Virus record (IMG/VR): IMGVR_UViG_3300042914_000555
Location: 1 to 35,496 of that record
DNA: 35,496 nucleotides
DNA from: a virus
Reading direction: 5' to 3' (one strand)
In this document: positions 5,710 to 13,327 of the stretch, in pieces
Layout: each line of letters begins with the position of its first letter
Position numbering within the stretch: position 1 is the stretch's first letter
Notes under the pieces: model-generated
What the model was told of the DNA's origin: nothing
The model's database searches: none
Seen by the model: only the letters and a program-made list of their open reading frames with translations
Program-made: the position numbers and the translations under genes

Positions 5710-6946
5710 GCTACTACCTTGGCAACAAGATGTCTGGAATGACCAGACCAGGTTTAAAGTAGTTGCTGCTGGCCGCCGCACTGGTAAAAGTAGATTAGCG
5801 GCATGGATGCTCATAGTTGAGGCACTACAGGCAAACAAAGGTAATGTCTGGTATGTTGCTCCTACGCAAGGCCAAGCCAGAGACATTATGTGGCTCACGT
5901 TGTTGGAACTAGGACACCCCGTTATTGAGTCCAGCCATGTAAACAATATGCAGATCAAACTGGTCAATGGCGCGATGATTAGTCTTAAAGGCGCTGATAG
6001 ACCAGAAACAATGCGTGGTGTCTCATTGAGGTTTGTTGTGCTTGATGAGTACGCTGACATGAAGCCTGCCGTGTTTGAGCAGATCTTGAGGCCAGCACTG
6101 GCAGATTTAAAAGGCAAGGCACTGTTCATCGGTACTCCGATGGGACGAAACCATTTCTATGAACTGTACGAATACGGAAACCGTGGAGAAGACAAAGATT
6201 ACAAATCCTGGCACTTTACCAGTTTTGACAACCCGCTCCTCGATCCAGCAGAAATTGAAACCGCAAAGAAAAGTATGTCTTCTTTTGCGTTCAGAACCGA
6301 GTTCATGGCCTCCTTCGAAGCAGCCTCTGGTGGCATCTTCAAAGAAGAGTGGTTAAAGTTTGATGACATCGAACCTGACAATGGCCGTTACTTTATCGCA
6401 GTAGACTTGGCTGGCTTTGAAAATGTAGCTGCTGCCACAACAGCAAAAAAGAAGAGATTAGACCAATCAGCTATCGCAGTTGTAAAAGTAACATCAGATG
6501 GCTGGTATGTCAAAAGCATTGAATACGGTAGATGGGACATTAAAGAGTCAGCACAAAGAATCTTTGATGCTGTAAGAGATTATGAGCCTGTGTGTGTTGG
6601 CATCGAAAGAGGCGCACTAAAGAATGCTGTGTTGCCTTACCTTAGCGACTTAATGCGTAAGTACAACACTTACTTTAGGGTTGAAGACCTAACACACGGA
6701 AATAAGAAGAAAACAGACAGAATTACTTGGTCACTGCAGGGCAGGCTTGAACACGGAAAGATCGTGTTTAACAAAGGCGATTGGAACAGCGAAGTGGTAG
6801 ATGAACTACTTAACTTTCCTAACCCACAAGTCCATGATGACCTTATTGATGCCTTGTCGTACATTGACCAGATTGCCATAGCAGAGTATGTGCAATACTA
6901 CGATGAAGAAGATTTTAGACCAATGGATGCCGTTGCTGGCTACTAA
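5693..6946 (+). CDS. terL: terminase large subunit
   Basis: DNA-packaging motor: an ATPase that pumps phage DNA into the procapsid, joined to a nuclease that cuts concatemers. The N-terminal ATPase has Walker A AGRRTGKS (26-33) and Walker B FVVLDEYAD near residues 112-120. The C-terminal RNase H-like nuclease shows VDLAG near 229 and HDDLIDAL near 381-388, with metal-binding aspartates. At 417 residues it is on the short side for the family. The most likely start is TTG at 5693, preceded by GAGGA 8 nt upstream; no ATG is available nearby. It overlaps the putative small subunit by 17 bp. Confidence 0.95.
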   Translation: MNLDIKLLPWQQDVWNDQTRFKVVAAGRRTGKSRLAAWMLIVEALQANKGNVWYVAPTQGQARDIMWLTLLELGHPVIESSHVNNMQIKLVNGAMISLKGADRPETMRGVSLRFVVLDEYADMKPAVFEQILRPALADLKGKALFIGTPMGRNHFYELYEYGNRGEDKDYKSWHFTSFDNPLLDPAEIETAKKSMSSFAFRTEFMASFEAASGGIFKEEWLKFDDIEPDNGRYFIAVDLAGFENVAAATTAKKKRLDQSAIAVVKVTSDGWYVKSIEYGRWDIKESAQRIFDAVRDYEPVCVGIERGALKNAVLPYLSDLMRKYNTYFRVEDLTHGNKKKTDRITWSLQGRLEHGKIVFNKGDWNSEVVDELLNFPNPQVHDDLIDALSYIDQIAIAEYVQYYDEEDFRPMDAVAGY

Positions 6947-6955
6947 GGAGTAGGT

Positions 6956-7258
6956 ATGTTTATTGAAATGTATTCCAAAGAAGACTATGTGCCCCTTAAC
7001 TGGGACAAGTTAGTTTCTAATCCTGATGTGTTTGAAACCATCAAAGAAGAGATGGAAAAGAAGTTTAGTGCTGAGTGCTTGATGACAATCATCACTTCTG
7101 CTAAAGAGGCTGGCCTTAAAGATGCAGACATCTTCTTGCCTGTTGCTGATGTAGAAGAAGACTCTGAAGAAGAGGACCTTGAAGAAGATATGGCAGAAGG
7201 TATGCCTGAGTACGAAAGCCTTGACGAAGACTCCATTGGCGATACAACCGAGGAATAA
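6956..7258 (+). CDS. acidic hypothetical protein between terminase and portal
   Basis: A 100-residue protein with a very acidic C-terminal half (runs such as EEDSEEEDLEED). It starts 10 bp after the terminase stop, with AAGGAG upstream, and ends 2 bp before the portal start. Proteins in this position could be packaging or portal-assembly factors or DNA mimics, but no motif supports a specific role. Confidence 0.75.
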   Translation: MFIEMYSKEDYVPLNWDKLVSNPDVFETIKEEMEKKFSAECLMTIITSAKEAGLKDADIFLPVADVEEDSEEEDLEEDMAEGMPEYESLDEDSIGDTTEE

Positions 7259-7260
7259 TA

Positions 7261-9204
7261 ATGGAAACCAATAGCCGCAACATGAAGATTGCTGAGTGGG
7301 TTCTGTCCCGCTGCGAGAACTGGCGTAACCACCGCGATGAGAACTACCTAGACTATTGGGAGTCCTATGAGCGTCTTTGGCGCGGTATCTGGGCTGGTGA
7401 GGATGTTCACCGTGAGAGTGAGCGTTCACGCATTGTAACGCCAGCACTACAACAAGCCATTGAGACTTCTGTTGCTGAGATTGAAGAGGCAGTCTTTGGC
7501 CGTGGCGAGAAGTTCTTTGACATTGACGATGATCGTCTAGACACAGATCGTGTTGACGTTGAGCAAATCAAGCGTCAGATGACTGAAGACTTTAAGAGAA
7601 ACCGTGTTCGTAAAGACATCAGCGATATTATTCTGCTTGGCGCTGTTTACGGAACTGGTGTTGGCGAGATTGTTGTATCAGAAAAGACTGAGAAGACTCC
7701 GGCATCACGCCCCATTGCAGAGATGGGCATCACTGCTGTTGGCGTAGAAGAAAGAGTTAAGTTCAATGTTGGCCTAAAGCCAATCAATCCTAAGAACTTC
7801 TTAATTGACCCAGTATCCACCAACATTGAGGACGCACTCGGATGTGCAGTAGAAGAGTATGTATCTATTCACAGTGTTGTTGCTGGCATGGAAAGTGGTG
7901 TCTATGAGAAGGTAATGAACCTTGGCCCCACCGCTGTTGACACAGATCTTGAGCCTGTGCAAGAAGAGATTGACTATCAACAAGATAAAGTTAAGGTATT
8001 GCGGTACTACGGTTTGATACCTAAGTTTCTTATTGAGGCTTCTGACTCTGAAGAAATTACATCTCTGTTTAATGAAAAGACAGAAGAGTACGGCACTGAA
8101 GCTGCAGACTACACAGAACTGGTAGAAGGCATTGTTGTTATCGCTAATGACCAGTATGTGCTAAAGGCTGAGTTGTCGCCTTACATGATGCAGGATCGTC
8201 CTATCGTAGCTTTCCAGTATGACTCCATGCCCAATCGTTTCTGGGGCCGTGGCATTGCTGAAAAAGGCTACAATATGCAAAAGGCCGTTGATGCACAGAT
8301 TCGTGCTCACTTGGACAGCCTTGCACTGACCACTGTACCAATGATGGGCATCGATGCTACTCGCTTGCCTCGCGGTGCTAAGTTTGAGATTCGTCCTGGC
8401 AAAACCATTCTGACCAACGGCAACCCAAATGAAGTGCTACAGCCGTTTAAGTTTGGTGTTACTGACCCAGGTAATTTACAAACCGCTGGCGAGTTTATGA
8501 AGATGATGCTGATGGCAACATCTACCATTGACAGCACCACGCCTACGGCTGATGGCGGTGGCCTAAATCCTGCTCTATCGGCAATCATCAAAAAGAATAA
8601 GCGTACTCTGGTGAACTTCCAAGAGCAGTTCCTTATTCCTTTTGTAACAAAGGCTGCTTATCGCTTTATGCAGTTTGACCCTGATCGCTATCCTGCACAG
8701 GACTTTGTGTTTGTGCCGACCAGCAATCTTGGTATTGTTGCACGCGAATACGAGCAGATGCAGTTTATGAACCTGCTGAAGACGCTTGGACCAGATAGTC
8801 CCATTGTGCCGATGGTCATGTCAGCGATCATTGAGAATAGTGGTCTATCCAATAGGGAAGAACTGCTTCAGCAGATGGCAGAAATGACACAGGCAAATCC
8901 GATGGAAGATGCCGCAACTCAGCTACAACTACAACAAGCACAGCTACAACTTGCTGATTTACAAGCAGATGTGACGTTAAAACAGGCCAAAGCACAAAAA
9001 GAAATTGCTGAAACTCAATTGATGCCTGCTGAACTACAAGCAAGCATTGCTGCATCGGCCTCTAAGTACCTTGGAACTGGTCCCAACGCTACTGATGACT
9101 TTGAAAGACGAGTAAAAGTAGCAAACTTAGCCCTAAAGGAGAAAGACATTGATACTCGTAAAGAAATTGCAAACCTTCAAGTCGTGGCTTCTCGCCAAAA
9201 TTAA
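7261..9204 (+). CDS. portal (head-tail connector) protein
   Basis: A 647-residue portal protein that forms the ring at the capsid vertex through which DNA enters and leaves and on which the tail is built. Support comes from its place after the terminase, its size, an N-terminal region typical of podophage portals (LDYWESYERLWRGIW, then RIVTPALQQAIE), and a Gln/Ala-rich C-terminal region (about 545-645) predicted to form the helical barrel (QLQLQQAQLQLADLQ). GAGGAATA lies before the ATG. A new promoter begins 30 bp after its stop. Confidence 0.88.
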   Translation: METNSRNMKIAEWVLSRCENWRNHRDENYLDYWESYERLWRGIWAGEDVHRESERSRIVTPALQQAIETSVAEIEEAVFGRGEKFFDIDDDRLDTDRVDVEQIKRQMTEDFKRNRVRKDISDIILLGAVYGTGVGEIVVSEKTEKTPASRPIAEMGITAVGVEERVKFNVGLKPINPKNFLIDPVSTNIEDALGCAVEEYVSIHSVVAGMESGVYEKVMNLGPTAVDTDLEPVQEEIDYQQDKVKVLRYYGLIPKFLIEASDSEEITSLFNEKTEEYGTEAADYTELVEGIVVIANDQYVLKAELSPYMMQDRPIVAFQYDSMPNRFWGRGIAEKGYNMQKAVDAQIRAHLDSLALTTVPMMGIDATRLPRGAKFEIRPGKTILTNGNPNEVLQPFKFGVTDPGNLQTAGEFMKMMLMATSTIDSTTPTADGGGLNPALSAIIKKNKRTLVNFQEQFLIPFVTKAAYRFMQFDPDRYPAQDFVFVPTSNLGIVAREYEQMQFMNLLKTLGPDSPIVPMVMSAIIENSGLSNREELLQQMAEMTQANPMEDAATQLQLQQAQLQLADLQADVTLKQAKAQKEIAETQLMPAELQASIAASASKYLGTGPNATDDFERRVKVANLALKEKDIDTRKEIANLQVVASRQN

Positions 9205-9233
9205 AGAAATTAACGAAAAAGTCAAGAAAACTA

Positions 9234-9262
9234 TTGACAAATTACTAAAATAGTGGTATAAT
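9234..9262 (+). promoter_or_regulatory. perfect consensus extended -10 sigma70 promoter, internal
   Basis: TTGACA (9234-9239), exactly 17 bp, TATAAT (9257-9262), with TGG before the -10 (extended -10). It lies in the only sizeable gap between portal and scaffold genes. The predicted start, 9269-9270, coincides with the A of the next ATG. It would boost expression of scaffold and capsid genes. Confidence 0.9.
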
Positions 9263-9269
9263 ATACGCA

Positions 9270-9506
9270 ATGTCGCCAGAATTACAACAATATTACGAAG
9301 ACAGACTATCAATGATGTCTAGCAGAGCCTGGACACAACTCATTGAAGACCTTCTGGATATGCGTACTAACTACGAAAATATCCGAAACTGCGACAAAGA
9401 CACAGTAGAGTTCCGAAAAGGACAAGTAGACATCCTAGACTACTTAATTGGATTAAAGGATCTGTCTGAAAAAGCCTACGAGGAGCTAAATGAAAAGATA
9501 TTTTGA
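9270..9506 (+). CDS. hypothetical protein, probably from a leaderless mRNA
   Basis: A 78-residue helical acidic protein (MSPELQQYYEDRLSMM...). The ATG lies 8 nt after the -10 hexamer of a perfect promoter, so the transcript should begin at or one base before the start codon. No Shine-Dalgarno sequence precedes it. Internal Mets at residues 15-16 are possible alternative starts, but they lack a good site too, and the MSPELQ-type N-terminus resembles small phage proteins I recall. The end overlaps the next gene by 17 bp. The function is unknown. Confidence 0.75.
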   Translation: MSPELQQYYEDRLSMMSSRAWTQLIEDLLDMRTNYENIRNCDKDTVEFRKGQVDILDYLIGLKDLSEKAYEELNEKIF

Positions 9507-9735
9507 TTTTCAGTGTGCCAAAGGCCACATAACTGAAAAATATATTGATGATTCTGAGAAAGTCATACAGTGTCCCCACTGTGGAAATGATGCTACCAGA
9601 CTCATCGCCGCGCCTAGAGTTAATCTAGAAGGCATTACTGGTGATTTCCCTGGTGCTGCAATGGCCTGGGAACGCAAACGCCAAGAAAAGATTAACTGGG
9701 AGCGCAAAACTGGTCGTTCTGACCAATGGAAGTAA
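9490..9735 (+). CDS. zinc-ribbon protein (FmdB-like)
   Basis: An 81-residue protein with an N-terminal zinc ribbon: CAKGH (C9, H13) and CPHC (C28, C31), the pattern of FmdB-type regulatory or structural ribbons. The rest (FPGAAMAWERKRQEK, WERKTGRSDQWK) is basic and helical. It overlaps the preceding gene by 17 bp, with GAGGAG upstream inside that gene. It lies just before the scaffold gene. The function is unknown; nucleic-acid or protein binding is plausible. Confidence 0.75.
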   Translation: MKRYFDFQCAKGHITEKYIDDSEKVIQCPHCGNDATRLIAAPRVNLEGITGDFPGAAMAWERKRQEKINWERKTGRSDQWK

Positions 9736-9802
9736 GCGGATAAGGAACCCCCGCACAATTTAAAGGTTCTTTTCTTAATGCTGTTAAGCACGGAGAGACA
9801 TG

Positions 9803-10597
9803 ATGGCTGTTATTATTGAGGAAGGCTCGGAAGAGTCACAAGTACCTGTTGTAGAAACCGAAGACACCAACGAAGTAGCACAAGAAGCTACCGTTGTAGA
9901 AGATGTCCAAGATGATTCTGAGGCGTTACCTGACAAATATAAGGGGAAAAGCGCCAAAGAGATTGCTCAAATGCACATGGAGGCCGAGAGGTTAATTGGT
10001 CGCCAAGGCAGTGAGGTCGGTGAATTACGCAGGATTGTAGACGATTACATACGCGCCCAAGCCGCAGCAAAACAGCAACTGCAAACTGAAACCTCTGAGG
10101 AGGTTGACTTCTTCGCTGATCCGAGGAAGGCGGTAGAAAACGCTATTGAGAACCATCCCAAGATTCGACAAGCAGAACAGTTGACTCTTGAGATGCAAAG
10201 ATCAAAGGCTTTGAATGCTTTACAGGCTTCTCACCCTGACTTTCAACAAGTAGTGGCAGATCCCTCGTTCCAAAACTGGGTTGCTGCATCAAAAGTTAGA
10301 TCTGAGTTGTTTGTAAGAGCCAATCAGCACTTCGACTTTGACTCTGCAAACGAATTGTTGTCGTTGTATAAAGACCGCAAAGGCGCTGTAGAGCAAACCG
10401 TAGCTGCAGAAAAACAAGCACGAAGCCAGGCAGTTCGAGCAGCGACTACCACCGTATCGTCAGGAAGTGATGAAGCACCGACTAAGAAGATTTTTAGGCG
10501 TGCAGACATTATTAAACTCATGCAAACTAACCCTGACAAGTACGATATGATGCAAGAAGAAATCATGTCGGCTTACCGAGAGGGCCGCGTCCGATAG
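9803..10597 (+). CDS. capsid scaffolding protein
   Basis: A 264-residue protein that probably directs procapsid assembly and is lost on maturation. It has an acidic disordered N-terminus (about residues 1-45), helical Ala/Gln/Glu-rich segments (YIRAQAAAKQQLQ, AEKQARSQAV) and a basic C-terminal helix, the usual scaffold layout. It lies immediately before the capsid gene. Two tandem ATGs exist at 9800 and 9803; GGAG is 4 and 7 nt away respectively, favouring the second. A weak GGAACC/GGTTCT hairpin with a U run lies upstream at about 9752-9776. Confidence 0.82.
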   Translation: MAVIIEEGSEESQVPVVETEDTNEVAQEATVVEDVQDDSEALPDKYKGKSAKEIAQMHMEAERLIGRQGSEVGELRRIVDDYIRAQAAAKQQLQTETSEEVDFFADPRKAVENAIENHPKIRQAEQLTLEMQRSKALNALQASHPDFQQVVADPSFQNWVAASKVRSELFVRANQHFDFDSANELLSLYKDRKGAVEQTVAAEKQARSQAVRAATTTVSSGSDEAPTKKIFRRADIIKLMQTNPDKYDMMQEEIMSAYREGRVR

Positions 10598-10650
10598 GAT
10601 ATGGTCGTAGGGGTTAGGTAAACTAACAATATTACGAAAGGAATTTTAAA

Positions 10651-11628
10651 ATGGCTAATACAGCATTCGCTCCAAATAATTCGGTCACCAAGGCCGCTGT
10701 TGATACCGCAGGTTTCGTACCTGAAGTATGGTCTGACGAGATTGTCGCTGCCTACAAGAAGAACCTTGTTGCAGCAAACCTCATTAAGAAGATGAACTTC
10801 AAAGGCAAGAAAGGCGATAAAGTCTACTTTCCTGCTCCTACTCGTGGTTCTGCTTCTGCTAAGACCGCTACCGATGCAGTTACTCTGATCGCTGCTGGTG
10901 GTACGGCTCTGTCGGTCAACATCGACAAGCACTTTGAGTACAGCCGACTGATCGAAGATCTGGCCGAAGTTCAGGCTATGTCTTCACTGCGCCGTTTCTA
11001 CACGGATGACGCTGGTTACGCTCTGGCTACCCAGACCGACACCGACATCATTCGTCTTGGTCGCCTCTCGCAAGGCGGCACTTGGAACGGAACCGATGCT
11101 ACGTTTGCTTATGGCAACGGCTACATCGGTGGTGATGGCTCTACGGCATTTGATGCTACCGCTAACACCAACACTGGTAACGAGACTGCCCTGACGGACG
11201 AAGGCATTCGCCGTGCAATCCAGCGTCTGGATGACCAGGATGTTCCGATGGATGGCCGTTTCTTCATCGTTCCTCCTGTTGCTCGTAACACGCTGATGGG
11301 TCTGGCTCGCTTTACTGAGCAGGCTTTCACTGGTGAGTCCGGCAATGGCAACACGATCCGCAATGGTCAGATCGGTGACATCTATGGCATTAAGGTTTAT
11401 GTTTCGACCAATGCTGATACCGCCACGACCTCTGGAACTGGTGACGTTAACCCCCGCGTCTGCTTGATGGCACATCCTGAGTTTGGCGTGCTGGTTGAGC
11501 AGCTTGGCATCCGTGTTCAGACTCAGTACAAGCAAGAGTACCTTGCTACGCTGCTGACCGCTGACACGCTGTATGGCGTTGGCGAACTGCGTGACACCTC
11601 TGCTGTTGCTCTGGTTATCCCTGGTTAA
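10651..11628 (+). CDS. major capsid protein
   Basis: A 325-residue protein that builds the head shell, presumably with an HK97-type fold. Support: it follows the scaffold, has AAGGA before the ATG, ends in a strong terminator, and shows coat-like sequence (GFVPEVWSDEIVAAYKKNLV near the N-terminus, GKKGDKVYFP near 52, DIYGIKVYVS near 246, and VGELRDTSAVALVIPG at the end). Codon choice shifts towards C-ending codons compared with its neighbours, consistent with very high expression. An inverted repeat GTTAG/CTAAC (10613-10627) lies upstream. Confidence 0.9.
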   Translation: MANTAFAPNNSVTKAAVDTAGFVPEVWSDEIVAAYKKNLVAANLIKKMNFKGKKGDKVYFPAPTRGSASAKTATDAVTLIAAGGTALSVNIDKHFEYSRLIEDLAEVQAMSSLRRFYTDDAGYALATQTDTDIIRLGRLSQGGTWNGTDATFAYGNGYIGGDGSTAFDATANTNTGNETALTDEGIRRAIQRLDDQDVPMDGRFFIVPPVARNTLMGLARFTEQAFTGESGNGNTIRNGQIGDIYGIKVYVSTNADTATTSGTGDVNPRVCLMAHPEFGVLVEQLGIRVQTQYKQEYLATLLTADTLYGVGELRDTSAVALVIPG

Positions 11629-11637
11629 TTTTAACGG

Positions 11638-11658
11638 CCCCGCTACGGCGGGGTCTTC
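11638..11658 (+). terminator. rho-independent terminator after capsid gene
   Basis: CCCCGC (11638-11643) pairs with GCGGGG (11648-11653) around a TACG loop, i.e. a C(UNCG)G extra-stable tetraloop, followed by a T-rich tail (TCTTCTT). It probably gives partial termination, setting a high capsid-to-downstream ratio. Confidence 0.88.
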
Positions 11659-11679
11659 TTAACTAAATAGGAGATAATT

Positions 11680-12006
11680 ATGCCTGCAACTAGCGTTGTT
11701 GTAAAAGAAGGTCGTGAACAGTTTGGTGGTGTTTTTTCTAAAGTCTGGGCTGCTAAAGGAACTATTAACTTTGCTGAAGTCGCCGATGGCGATGAGGCTG
11801 TAGATACGATTGCTGTTCCTGGTGTTGCTCTTGGTGATGTGGTTATTGCTGTTTCTGCATCTATCGATGTAGAAGACTTGGGATTGACTGCCGCTGTTAC
11901 CGCCGCAAACGAAGTAACTGTACAAATATGGAACAATACTGGTGGAGCAATTAACCTTGGTTCTGCTGTGTTTAAAGTTGTCGTAGGTCGTACAATTTTC
12001 GAATAA
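11680..12006 (+). CDS. putative head decoration protein
   Basis: A 108-residue beta-rich, Val/Ala-rich protein (VALGDVVIAVSASIDV, EVTVQIWNNTGGA). Position and size suggest a capsid decoration or fibre-like structural protein: it lies directly after the capsid gene, has its own AGGAG site and is bracketed by two terminators, so it can be made in quantity. It could also be a virion surface protein of another kind. Confidence 0.55.
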   Translation: MPATSVVVKEGREQFGGVFSKVWAAKGTINFAEVADGDEAVDTIAVPGVALGDVVIAVSASIDVEDLGLTAAVTAANEVTVQIWNNTGGAINLGSAVFKVVVGRTIFE

Positions 12007-12019
12007 ACCTAACGGTTTT

Positions 12020-12042
12020 GCCCCCACAAGGGGCTTTTCTTT
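12020..12042 (+). terminator. rho-independent terminator
   Basis: GCCCC (12020-12024) and GGGGC (12030-12034) form a hairpin with a CACAA loop, followed by TTTTCTTT. It is the second terminator within 400 bp, closing the highly expressed capsid/decoration pair. No clear promoter follows, so downstream genes probably depend on read-through. Confidence 0.88.
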
Positions 12043-12084
12043 AGCGTCTTCGTTGAGGATGTTAAAGAAAATACAGGAGTTACT

Positions 12085-12471
12085 ATGGTTCCTCAAACCT
12101 TTCCATCAGTATTTGCAACATCTAATGGAAAAACAGCAATGGTTGTTTATGCCATTACTGACACTACAGGATTAACTCGTTGGGTTGATTATATCCCTGT
12201 AAAATCTTCCCCAGATACTGATACAATCAATTCTTATAATAATGATGGCACACTTATGGTGAGCCAGATTTTTAGTACTACAGGACTTCAGGCAGGAAAA
12301 GATTATATTCGTGTTTACGAAGACGCATCAGCTACAAAGCGATGGGTTATTTCCTCTGATGGCTTTATTCCTGTTTATAAATTATCCGACTATATTTATG
12401 ATAACTTGTCTCTAGAGGACGGCGATAACGTGCTTCTAGAAAACGGCGAACTATTTCTTTTAGAGGGCTAA
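12085..12471 (+). CDS. hypothetical virion-associated protein
   Basis: A 128-residue beta-rich protein with a good AGGAG site 5 nt before the ATG. It contains a run of aromatic beta strands (TRWVDYIPV, KDYIRVYEDAS, KRWVISSDGFIP) and an acidic C-terminal repeat-like end (SLEDGDNVLLENGELFLLEG), reminiscent of surface-exposed phage head or tail fibres. It ends 1 bp before the next structural ORF. No family is recognised. Confidence 0.7.
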   Translation: MVPQTFPSVFATSNGKTAMVVYAITDTTGLTRWVDYIPVKSSPDTDTINSYNNDGTLMVSQIFSTTGLQAGKDYIRVYEDASATKRWVISSDGFIPVYKLSDYIYDNLSLEDGDNVLLENGELFLLEG

Positions 12472-12472
12472 A

Positions 12473-12661
12473 ATGGCTGACAAAAAAGTATCCGACTTAA
12501 CTGCACTGACTGGTTCTAGTCTTGCATCAGGAGATCTGTTCTATGTGGTTGACATTAGTGAGCCTGCAGCGGCAGACAAAAGCAAAAAGATTACTTATTC
12601 TGAACTATCAACAGTATTTTTAACATCTTCCTCTACCATCAGTGGTGGAACTTACTCTTAA
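12473..12661 (+). CDS. short fibre N-terminal-like protein
   Basis: A 62-residue protein matching a common phage pattern in which a fibre N-terminal module begins DLTALTGSSLASGDLFYVVD and continues KKITYSELST. Here it stops after SSTISGGTYS, so only the attachment-type module is present. The same ending (TISGGTY) closes the 19593-19853 protein. It may be a small stand-alone fibre or adaptor protein. Confidence 0.65.
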   Translation: MADKKVSDLTALTGSSLASGDLFYVVDISEPAAADKSKKITYSELSTVFLTSSSTISGGTYS

Positions 12662-12673
12662 TCGGAGATATAA

Positions 12674-13318
12674 ATGGCAACAATTCTGACCAAGAAAAAA
12701 GATACCACTGGCGCTCCTGGTGCAGGTGATTTAACCAACGCTGCTGGCGGTGCTGAATTAGCAGTCAACACTGCTGATAAACGCCTCTATACTAAAGATA
12801 GTGGTGGCAACGTAGTTGAGATTGGTACTAATCCTACTATCCTTAACGTAGACAATCTGCGTCTTGACTCAAGCACGCTGTCATCTACTGATACCAACGG
12901 CAATATTAACATTACGCCTAACGGCACTGGCTCTACAGTAGTTACTAAACTGTCTGCCTCTGCTGCTGCGCTAACTGATCCTGTCATCACTGGTGCTATC
13001 ACAGAAGACGTATACACCATCTCTGACGGAGCAGCCTTTGAAATTGATCCTGGCAACGGCTCGATCCAGTTGATCACTCTTGGTGCAAGCCGCACACCTA
13101 AGGCAACGAACATGGCTGCTGGTGAGTCTGTGACTCTGATGGTCGATGATGGCACTGCTTACACGCTGACTTGGACTGACTCAACCTTTGGTGGCTCTGG
13201 CGTGGTGTGGAAGACTGATGGCGGCGTCGCTCCAACACTCAATACAAGCGGTTATACCGTTATCGTGCTGTGGAAAGTCTCTACACAGGTCTATGGCGCT
13301 CGTGTTGGTAACGCCTAA
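12674..13318 (+). CDS. putative tail-fibre / surface structural protein
   Basis: A 214-residue Gly/Thr/Asn-rich protein of beta-structured appearance. The N-terminal half has features of trimeric fibre shafts (KRLYTKDSGGNVVEIG, SSTDTNGNINITPNGTGS). The C-terminal half (ESVTLMVDDGTAYTLTW, GYTVIVLWKVSTQVYGA) looks like a compact beta domain common in virion surface proteins. It lies in the fibre cluster after the capsid gene, 9 bp before the large fibre gene. Confidence 0.68.
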   Translation: MATILTKKKDTTGAPGAGDLTNAAGGAELAVNTADKRLYTKDSGGNVVEIGTNPTILNVDNLRLDSSTLSSTDTNGNINITPNGTGSTVVTKLSASAAALTDPVITGAITEDVYTISDGAAFEIDPGNGSIQLITLGASRTPKATNMAAGESVTLMVDDGTAYTLTWTDSTFGGSGVVWKTDGGVAPTLNTSGYTVIVLWKVSTQVYGARVGNA

Positions 13319-13327
13319 GGAGTAATT

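Noticed and set aside
5569-6129. 186-residue minus-strand ORF opposite the large terminase
   Set aside because: It is an antisense shadow of a gene with clear terminase motifs and has no ribosome site or plausible domain.
10984-11535. 183-residue minus-strand ORF opposite the major capsid gene
   Set aside because: It is an antisense shadow favoured by the strong codon bias of the capsid gene.
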